NCBI GenBank assembly: GCA_943325655.2
Contig: CALPQG020000037.1
Location: 1-11,326 of the forward strand
DNA from: Bifidobacterium breve
GTDB taxonomy: Bacteria > Bacteroidota > Bacteroidia > Cytophagales > UBA9547
Direction: 5' to 3'
DNA: 11,326 bases
Below, in pieces: positions 6,960-11,326 of this stretch (position 1 is its first letter; each line of letters begins with the position of its first letter). The notes beneath the pieces were generated by a model that did not search any database, was not told the DNA's origin, and saw only the letters and a program-made list of their open reading frames with translations. Both the position numbers and the translations under genes were made by a program.

Positions 6960-7304
6960 ATGAAGCAAAAGTATAGAACTATTGTTTTCTACAAGGATTA
7001 TTTCCAGGAGTTTTTTGTGAAACAACGTGAGAAAGTTCAAGATAAAATTATCTGGACTTTTGAGTTGATTGAAGAACTTCAAAGGGTTCCTGAAACATAC
7101 CTCAAGCATCTTGAAAACACGGAAGGTCTTTATGAAATTCGAGTACAACAAGGAAGTGATATTTTTCGCATTTTTTGTTTTTTTGATGAAGGTCAATTAG
7201 TTGTATTGGCGACCGGATTTCAAAAGAAGACACAAAAGACACCTAAAAAAGAAATAGAAAAAGCACTTAAAATCAAACAGGAATATGAAAACGATAAAAA
7301 ATAA
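6960..7304 (+). CDS. higB: RelE/HigB-family toxin (phage-derived Gp49-like, DUF891)
   Basis: A 114-residue basic protein of the RelE-like ribosome-dependent mRNA interferase group, expected to stop growth by cutting translated mRNA when its antitoxin is lost. The family signature is clear. HLENTEGLYEIRV (about 50-62) leads into FRIFCFFDEGQLVVLATGF (about 69-87), and this is followed by the Lys-rich KKTQKTPKKEIEKA tail helix. Basic residues in this C-terminal part usually serve catalysis and RNA contact. The length is normal and the frame intact. The ATG at 6960 gives the standard MKQKYRTIVFYKDY start. It overlaps the antitoxin gene by 20 nt, the toxin-first order typical of HigBA. It follows a wrecked membrane protein gene, and its AT-rich base use fits acquisition by transfer. 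Confidence 0.9.
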   Translation: MKQKYRTIVFYKDYFQEFFVKQREKVQDKIIWTFELIEELQRVPETYLKHLENTEGLYEIRVQQGSDIFRIFCFFDEGQLVVLATGFQKKTQKTPKKEIEKALKIKQEYENDKK

Positions 7305-7590
7305 CACCTCTACTCTTGAGCAGTTTAAGGACAAAAACTATGGTAAACCCGGAACTCTGAAACGAGACGAACTTGAAGCCGGTTATGAAAATTTCAAAAT
7401 CGGAGCCATGTTGCTTGATGCCAGGCTAGAGAAAGGGTTAACCCAAGAACAATTGGCAAAAAAAGTCGGAACCACAAAATCCTATATTTCCAAAATAGAA
7501 AATAACATCAAAGAAGTCAGGCTTTCTACACTTCAGAAAATCATTGAACTTGGATTCGGTGGGCATTTAGAACTTTCCATAAAATTATAA
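7285..7590 (+). CDS. higA: HigA-family antitoxin with Xre-type helix-turn-helix
   Basis: A 101-residue partner of the upstream toxin, predicted to bind and inhibit it and to repress the operon. The N-terminal 33 residues are poorly conserved. From about residue 36 there is an HTH_3/Xre domain: GAMLLDARLEKGLTQEQLAKKVG, then TTKSYISKIENN as the recognition helix region, then STLQKIIELGF. The C-terminal GGHLELSIKL is typical of HigA proteins paired with Gp49-like toxins. The ATG at 7285 lies inside the end of the toxin gene (20-nt overlap), which couples their translation. Complete and intact. No convincing terminator follows; CTCTG/CAGAG at 7598-7619 is a weak inverted repeat. Confidence 0.9.
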   Translation: MKTIKNNTSTLEQFKDKNYGKPGTLKRDELEAGYENFKIGAMLLDARLEKGLTQEQLAKKVGTTKSYISKIENNIKEVRLSTLQKIIELGFGGHLELSIKL

Positions 7591-7696
7591 AAACAGTCTC
7601 TGCTGATGTGAATTCAGAGGCCGCTTATGTAGGTGTGAAAAGTATTGGCTTGAACCAAATAAATTATGATTCGTTAATTTGTTTAATTTGGTAAAC

Positions 7697-7727
7697 TTTG
7701 CATCATTGGATATAGTTTATATCTTTG
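7697..7727 (+). promoter_or_regulatory. Bacteroidota-type promoter of the small-protein/DUF2335 operon
   Basis: TTTG (7697-7700), exactly 19 nt, then TATCTTTG (7720-7727) matches the phylum consensus TTTG-N19-TAnnTTTG in full. It predicts a start site near 7733 and a leader of about 75 nt before the ATG at 7807. It lies in the gap after the antitoxin gene, so the downstream pair is expected to be transcribed independently. Confidence 0.65.
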
Positions 7728-7806
7728 AAACAAGATTATTGTTATTGTGAAAATTTTTAGAAATGCAATCGTATAAGATTTGTGATAACTTTTAAAATTT
7801 AAAACT

Positions 7807-8016
7807 ATGAAAAAGTTAAAATATAAATCAACTTTTTTGCTGCCCAAAACCAGTTTTTGGACAGGAATGTCAAGTATTTTGAATATAGCTGGAGGAAATA
7901 CTTCACTTTTTAATAGTGCTGAATCAGGAGAAGAAGCAGATTTGAAAGCGCTTAGATCTGATTGGGGTGTGGTTGGACAAGATTTTGAAATTGCCATGGG
8001 AAAAACTTTCAAATGA
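7807..8016 (+). CDS. Small conserved protein of unknown function, partner of the DUF2335 gene
   Basis: A 69-residue protein with a basic N-terminus (MKKLKYKST), a weakly hydrophobic middle (SFWTGMSSILNIAGG, about 17-31) and a C-terminal part with EEADLKALRSDWGVVGQDF (about 42-60). I recognise no domain, and the middle is too short and polar to be a sure membrane segment. I recall similar small proteins ending in an ADLKALRSDW-like motif beside DUF2335 genes in other Bacteroidota; this is memory, not a search. Its stop overlaps the next ATG by 4 nt (ATGA at 8013-8016), so the two are translationally coupled and probably made in fixed proportion. Codon use looks normal and the promoter upstream is good, so it is very likely a real gene. 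Confidence 0.8.
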   Translation: MKKLKYKSTFLLPKTSFWTGMSSILNIAGGNTSLFNSAESGEEADLKALRSDWGVVGQDFEIAMGKTFK

Positions 8017-8462
8017 GCAATCAAGATGTCACAGGTGTAAAAGCTGTTGTAGATGACAGCGAAATATCACAAGATATTCAGGTTTTATTAAAAAGTTTAC
8101 CTCAGGACAAAAGACAAGAGGTGTTAAATTTAATATTAGCAACTCAAAAAAGTCATTCTGGTCCTTTACCTGATGGTGAAACATTGAGAATTTATGATAC
8201 TATTATCCCGAATGGAGGAGATAGGTTAATGAAACAAGTAGAAAATCAGCAGGCACATAGATTTAATTTAGAAAATGAAGGTTTAAAAAGAACATTTAAT
8301 CAAAGTGCTACAGGACAATGGATTGCTTTTGCCATTGCTACAATATTCGGATTACTTTCTTGGGACTTAATTAAAAATGGATACGAAATATCAGGAACGA
8401 TACTCGGCACGGTGGATATTGCCTCTTTGGTAACAGTATTTCTTACAAGTAGGTCGAAATAA
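8013..8462 (+). CDS. DUF2335 family predicted membrane protein
   Basis: A 149-residue protein with a hydrophilic N-terminal two thirds and two C-terminal membrane segments (about 101-120 and 126-145) ending in SRSK. The family marks are SGPLPDGETL at 49-58, the Gln/His stretch VENQQAHRFNLENE at 76-89 just before the membrane, and the GTILGTVDIASLVTVFL second helix. DUF2335 proteins occur scattered in bacterial genomes and some phages; their role is not known to me, and a small channel or holin-like activity is only a guess from the size and paired helices. It starts inside the stop of the 69-residue gene and is followed by a strong terminator, so the two genes form a closed two-gene unit directly after a toxin-antitoxin pair. 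Confidence 0.85.
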   Translation: MSNQDVTGVKAVVDDSEISQDIQVLLKSLPQDKRQEVLNLILATQKSHSGPLPDGETLRIYDTIIPNGGDRLMKQVENQQAHRFNLENEGLKRTFNQSATGQWIAFAIATIFGLLSWDLIKNGYEISGTILGTVDIASLVTVFLTSRSK

Positions 8463-8513
8463 ATATAGATTGTTTGGAGTGTATCGTTTGTCGATTACCA
8501 AAATTCATTTTAA

Positions 8514-8553
8514 AAAATCCTTGTTAATTCAAATTAGCAAGGATTTTGTTTTT
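8514..8553 (+). terminator. Strong rho-independent terminator after the DUF2335 gene
   Basis: A long stem (8514-8528 with 8533-8547) closes a TCAA loop at 8529-8532, with a single G-T pair inside, and is followed by GTTTTTG. It begins 51 nt after the DUF2335 stop and cleanly ends the unit. The flanking A run means it may also act on the opposite strand. Confidence 0.9.
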
Positions 8554-8676
8554 GTACTTCCCATCAACAGCCTGTATAATCTTCTTCTAATTTTCATCTT
8601 CAAACGCTCCTCATTACAATTTTTTACATTTAAGAAATAATTTAGATGTACATACAAATAAATTATTGCGAATGCC

Positions 8677-8706
8677 TTGTTCGCTCATTTAGTTTTGATA
8701 GCTTTG
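8677..8706 (+). promoter_or_regulatory. Bacteroidota-type promoter of the CDGSH gene
   Basis: TTG (8677-8679), 19 nt, then TAGCTTTG (8699-8706) fits the phylum consensus, with an exact -7 box. The predicted start is near 8712, giving a leader of about 78 nt before the ATG at 8791. Confidence 0.6.
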
Positions 8707-8790
8707 TGAAAGCCGAACTCAGTGAAGAATTAATATTCATTTGCATTTTCAGCATTCAATCGAATAAAGTACCCTTAAAAATAGATACAA

Positions 8791-9030
8791 ATGGAAAAAG
8801 CTACTATTGCCGGAACGTCACCAATACCAGTACAATTAGAAGAAGGAAAAACGTATGCATGGTGTGCGTGTGGGAAATCTACTACGCAACCTTTTTGTGA
8901 CGGTTCACACAAAGGATCTGAATTTGTTCCTAAAGTATTTGTAGCCGAAGCGACTAAAACGGCTTACATGTGCAACTGCAAACAAACCGCCAATCCTGGA
9001 TTTTGTGACGGTGCTCACAAAAGTTTATAG
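8791..9030 (+). CDS. Double-CDGSH iron-sulfur protein
   Basis: A 79-residue soluble protein with two CDGSH [2Fe-2S] sites. The first is CAC...PFCDGSH with ligands Cys25, Cys27, Cys36 and His40. The second is CNC...FCDGAH with Cys61, Cys63, Cys72 and His76. All eight ligands are present, so each site should hold one labile 2Fe-2S cluster with the 3Cys-1His coordination of this family. The layout resembles the tandem-motif type (human CISD3/MiNT) rather than the single-motif dimeric mitoNEET type. Proteins of this family are linked to electron or cluster transfer and iron/redox balance. There is no signal peptide. The ATG at 8791 is preferred because the N-terminus EKATIAGTSPIPV is typical. It is a single-gene unit between its own promoter and terminator. 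Confidence 0.93.
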   Translation: MEKATIAGTSPIPVQLEEGKTYAWCACGKSTTQPFCDGSHKGSEFVPKVFVAEATKTAYMCNCKQTANPGFCDGAHKSL

Positions 9031-9073
9031 TCTTTTTCGGTAGCGAAAGCTTGAAAGAAATGGTAATTAACAG

Positions 9074-9100
9074 AAGCCAGTATGAAAGTGCTGGCTTTTT
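9074..9100 (+). terminator. Rho-independent terminator after the CDGSH gene
   Basis: AAGCCAG (9074-9080) pairs with CTGGCTT (9091-9097) around a 10-nt loop and is followed by a T run. It lies 43 nt beyond the stop codon and separates the gene from the oxidoreductase downstream. Confidence 0.82.
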
Positions 9101-9212
9101 ATGTTTAAATTTTTATTTGGTGAACACTGAAAATTAAGGTTATAACTTGGCTCAACGATTAGCTTTTTTGTGTAAAGGAAGCTGATTTAATTCAAATCAA
9201 ACAAAAAAAATA

Positions 9213-9878
9213 ATGGAAAACAAAATGAAAATAGAAATATGGAGTGATGTCGTTTGTCCATTTTGTTATATCGGAAAGCGAAAATTCGAAACGGCATTGG
9301 CGCAATTTGAATTCAAAAACAATGTACAAGTGGTTTGGAAAAGTTATCAACTGATGCCCGATATGCCAAACAATTATACTAAAAATGTATATCAATTGCT
9401 TTCTGAAAAATACGGCATTGGTTTGGATGAATCAAAAGCAATGCACAACCAAGTTTCACAAACTGCTAAAGAAGTTGGGCTAGTATATAATTTCAACAAA
9501 GCAATTCCTGTCAATACACTCAAAGCGCATCAATTTATTCAGTTTGCAAAAACACAAGAAAAACAAGATGAAGCCGAAGAAGCCCTTTTTCGTTCGTACT
9601 TTACAGAGGGCAAAAACCTCAACGACTTGTCCACCCTATTAGAAATTGGTGCTTTGATTGGCTTAGACAAAATGATGTTAGCAAATGCTTTGGAATCCGG
9701 TGTGTATATCAGCAATATACAAGCTGACATTTTCGAAGCGCAACACGTAGGTGTTCGTGGGGTGCCTTTTTTTCTGTTCAATGGCAAATATGCAGTTTCA
9801 GGCGCACAAGATCCTAAATTGTTTTTGGAAACATGTCAAAAGTCTTTTGAAGAATGGAGAAATCGTACTTGCAAATGA
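9213..9878 (+). CDS. DsbA-family thiol oxidoreductase, FrnE-like
   Basis: A 221-residue thioredoxin-fold protein of the DsbA/FrnE branch, likely acting on disulfides in the cytosol because no signal peptide is present. The active site is CPFC (Cys15, Cys18) in the first strand-helix unit IEIWSDVVCPFCYIGKRKFE. The helical insert spans about 60-160 (AHQFIQFAK, EEALFRSYFTEGKNL), and the cis-proline loop is GVPFFLFNGKYAVSGAQ with Pro185. These are all typical of the family in both order and length. An internal ATG at 9225 (MKIEIW) would give 217 residues and is an alternative start. A possible leader hairpin (GATTAGCTT at 9157-9165 with AAGCTGATT at 9179-9187, two G-T pairs) lies 25 nt upstream. 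No exact promoter box was found. The gene converges on the Met-rich membrane protein gene, whose stop is 68 nt away, with no clear terminator between them. Confidence 0.93.
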   Translation: MENKMKIEIWSDVVCPFCYIGKRKFETALAQFEFKNNVQVVWKSYQLMPDMPNNYTKNVYQLLSEKYGIGLDESKAMHNQVSQTAKEVGLVYNFNKAIPVNTLKAHQFIQFAKTQEKQDEAEEALFRSYFTEGKNLNDLSTLLEIGALIGLDKMMLANALESGVYISNIQADIFEAQHVGVRGVPFFLFNGKYAVSGAQDPKLFLETCQKSFEEWRNRTCK

Positions 9879-9946
9879 CCTAAATCTTAATTTCATTATT
9901 TGTAGATGTAAGTACGACTTTCATTGTTTCGGTAAGTTTCTTGGGA

Positions 9947-10336
9947 TTATTTTTTCTTTGAATGTGTAGCCGAATCGATTTTCATCTCATGCCATTTTTG
10001 ATTTTTTTTGCACCCACCCATCATGTCATCTTCATCCCCACAGCCTTTCATCATCATGTGTCTGTATTTCATGTGCTCCATACACCCCCATTTTCCCATG
10101 CCATAGTCACGACCCATTTCCATTTCATGGCATGTTTGCCCTATCATACAACACCGCATTGCGCAGTACATAGAACATGATAACATCAAACAAATGGATA
10201 TGACGATAACAAACCAAGCAACAATTTTGTATAAAATGGAAACATTTTCTTTTTGAGTACTCAGAAGTAACCAAGTACCCGCGCATAGTGCGAGCAATGA
10301 AATGGCGAATGCGATTATAATAGGTGATAAGTTCAT
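9947..10336 (-). CDS. Two-helix membrane protein with Met/Cys/His-rich, probably metal-binding tail
   Basis: A 129-residue protein I do not recognise as a named family. Residues about 4-26 and 36-56 are hydrophobic and form two membrane helices (or an uncleaved signal anchor plus one helix). The rest (51-129) is extraordinary in composition: 15 Met, 8 Cys and 5 His, including YCAMRCCMIGQTCHEMEMG, MEHMKYRHMMMKGCG and DDMMGGC. Such Met/Cys/His clusters are known from proteins that bind copper(I), silver or zinc, so metal sequestration or sensing at the membrane is a reasonable inference. The ATG at 10334-10336 precedes a normal hydrophobic N-terminus. It lies 122 nt downstream of another minus-strand gene with a Cys/His-rich tail and may be cotranscribed. 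A 13-bp palindrome (10375-10387, ATAAAC A GTTTAT) sits 38 nt upstream of the start. Confidence 0.8.
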   Translation of the reverse strand: MNLSPIIIAFAISLLALCAGTWLLLSTQKENVSILYKIVAWFVIVISICLMLSCSMYCAMRCCMIGQTCHEMEMGRDYGMGKWGCMEHMKYRHMMMKGCGDEDDMMGGCKKNQKWHEMKIDSATHSKKK

Positions 10337-10374
10337 GGTTTTTGATTTTTAAAAAGTTTCGTAACATTTAAATA

Positions 10375-10387
10375 ATAAACAGTTTAT
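10375..10387. promoter_or_regulatory. Short palindrome upstream of the Met-rich membrane protein gene
   Basis: ATAAAC and GTTTAT flank a single central A. Read on the minus strand the site contains AACTGTTTA, which recurs just before the start of the neighbouring gene at 10861-10869. It could be a regulator site shared by the two genes; its AT-richness makes chance possible. Confidence 0.25.
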
Positions 10388-10458
10388 GTTGAAAAATAAC
10401 ATTGACAATACTTGAACCTGATAGATTTTCTAAACTTCGGTTTTAGTTTTTGAAAATA

Positions 10459-10848
10459 TTATACCTCACAATGCTCAACGTCACAAGGAGCTTCATGCTC
10501 CCAATTCCAATGGTCATCATCGTCTTTCCAGCTGCAATGTGCTTTTTTTTTCAAACTTGCTAAAGCCAATAAATCAAATAAAGCTTTAGATTCAGGATTT
10601 GAAGGTGGAGCCAGCTGAAGTTTAACCTCTGCATAAGATCCCGAATCTTTGACAAATGTTTTTAGGACGAATGCGCCTCCAATTAATGAGGAAGGGATTC
10701 TTATCCAGTTGCCAAATTCTCCCTTTCTGGCAAACATGACTTCAGAGGAATTGTCGGATTTTTTGACAATCCCCTCAAGTATAACCGATGGTTTGAGGTT
10801 GTTTGAATTTAGCAGTTCAAAAAACTCTTTAGATGATAATGCCTGCAT
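10459..10848 (-). CDS. Hypothetical protein with Cys/His/Trp-rich acidic C-terminal tail
   Basis: A 129-residue soluble protein without signal peptide or membrane helix; I cannot name a family. Residues 1-100 look like a compact mixed alpha/beta domain (SSKEFFELLNSNNLKP, ILEGIVKKSDNSSEVMFA, WIRIPSSLIGG, YAEVKLQLAPP, FDLLALASL). The C-terminal tail (104-129) carries His104, Cys105, His113, His118, Cys122, His126 and Cys127, four consecutive Asp and three Trp, and may bind metal. The ATG at 10846-10848 gives a normal start. A TAGATTTG box lies upstream at 10890-10897. Its downstream neighbour on the same strand also ends in a metal-ligand-rich tail, so the two may form a small operon concerned with metal. 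The role remains unknown. Confidence 0.78.
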   Translation of the reverse strand: MQALSSKEFFELLNSNNLKPSVILEGIVKKSDNSSEVMFARKGEFGNWIRIPSSLIGGAFVLKTFVKDSGSYAEVKLQLAPPSNPESKALFDLLALASLKKKAHCSWKDDDDHWNWEHEAPCDVEHCEV

Positions 10849-10889
10849 TTATTTTCAGTTTAAACAGTTGAAAAATTATTTTATGAAAG

Positions 10890-10897
10890 CAAATCTA
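10890..10897 (-). promoter_or_regulatory. Candidate -7 box for the Cys/His-tail gene
   Basis: The minus strand reads TAGATTTG, an exact TAnnTTTG match, about 42 nt before the ATG. No TTG stands at the expected -33 distance. Confidence 0.35.
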
Positions 10898-11326
10898 TGG
10901 CGTATTGTGGCTGTAACCTATGAGCAAAGTCATTATAAAAAGTGATTTTATATATTAATAGGGCAATTACATTTAAACATAATAATTCTAAATACTACGA
11001 CTAAGATTTCATCTCAAAAGAGCTTTATGTTCCCTAATACATTTTCCTTAATTTCGTAAAACAGGGAGATTATTTATGGATAAATCACCAATTGATGATT
11101 AAAGTTTACCTTTCTCTTAAAACTAAGTACGAGAGAGCGAATGTTATGAATGCAGCTCTGGAGGAGACTCTGTAAGTAAATTTATTTTAATCCATTTGCC
11201 CTGATATACCCTGTTTCGTACCTCATTTATAGTGAGAAATCCCTTATATTAGCAGCACATTTATTTACTGTATATTAATGGATTTTACATACATATTTAA
11301 ATGTTCCGCATCAATTAAGTTACCAT
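10898..11326. other. Apparently non-coding right end
   Basis: No open frame with a convincing start or conserved protein segment was found on either strand, and no clear terminator, repeat or RNA gene. A short Cys-containing open stretch around 11138-11203 has no start codon. The region may be the far upstream part of a gene beyond the window or decayed sequence. Confidence 0.4.

Noticed and set aside
7593..7694. Open stretch after higA reading NSEAAYVGVKSIGLNQINY
   Set aside because: The codons look plausible but there is no start codon, it overlaps the region leading into the next promoter, and I recognise no family; it may be a remnant but cannot be supported.
9962..10180. His-rich open frame on the plus strand opposite the Met-rich protein
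   Set aside because: It is the antisense reading of Met codons (ATG read as CAT); the minus-strand gene has a normal start and membrane helices.
10430..10451. CTAAAC-TTCG-GTTTTAG hairpin followed by T on the plus strand
   Set aside because: It has terminator shape only on the plus strand, where no gene ends nearby; for the minus-strand gene ending at 10459 the stem is followed by A, not T.
11138..11203. Cys-containing stretch reading ECYECSSGGDSV, suggestive of a small modified peptide
   Set aside because: No start codon, stops close upstream in the frame, and no leader-like sequence or modifying enzyme gene in the window.

Overview
The window looks like chromosomal DNA from a member of the Bacteroidota. 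The evidence is AT-rich intergenic DNA, starts without clear Shine-Dalgarno sequences, several promoters of the phylum's type (TTTG or TTG, about 19 nt, TAnnTTTG), a DUF2795-type small acidic protein, and a long CcmF of the Bacteroidota form. No rRNA, tRNA, CRISPR array or transposase gene was seen. Genus cannot be fixed from the sequence.

Left part (1-2560, all minus strand): a broken N-terminal fragment of a YhcG/DUF1016-family nuclease runs off the left edge. Next comes a bidirectional terminator, then aroC (chorismate synthase), an orphan ABC-transporter ATPase with a TTG start, and a DUF2795-type protein. The last three read in the order DUF2795, ATPase, aroC, and aroC probably has its own promoter. 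The 600-nt divergent gap (2561-3168) holds a three-hairpin structured element, a perfect 19-bp palindrome, and the leader of ccmF. ccmF (3169-5712, plus) encodes the haem-ligation subunit of cytochrome c maturation system I.

Accessory part (5713-8553, plus, more AT-rich): a two-helix membrane protein gene is broken by one in-frame stop and two single-base frameshifts. Reading through the three lesions restores one protein of about 328 codons that is only visible when the frames are joined. It is followed by an overlapping HigB/HigA toxin-antitoxin pair. Then comes a compact unit with its own promoter and a strong terminator, encoding a 69-residue protein and a DUF2335 membrane protein that overlap by 4 nt. 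This unit is the best candidate here for a poorly described system.

Right part (8554-11326): a double-CDGSH iron-sulfur protein and a FrnE-type DsbA-family thiol oxidoreductase lie on the plus strand as separate units. Two minus-strand genes face them: a 129-residue protein with a Cys/His/Trp-rich tail and a 129-residue two-helix membrane protein with a Met/Cys/His-rich tail. Together these four suggest a thiol, iron-sulfur and metal-handling neighbourhood, though nothing shows that they act jointly. The last 478 nt contain no recognisable gene.
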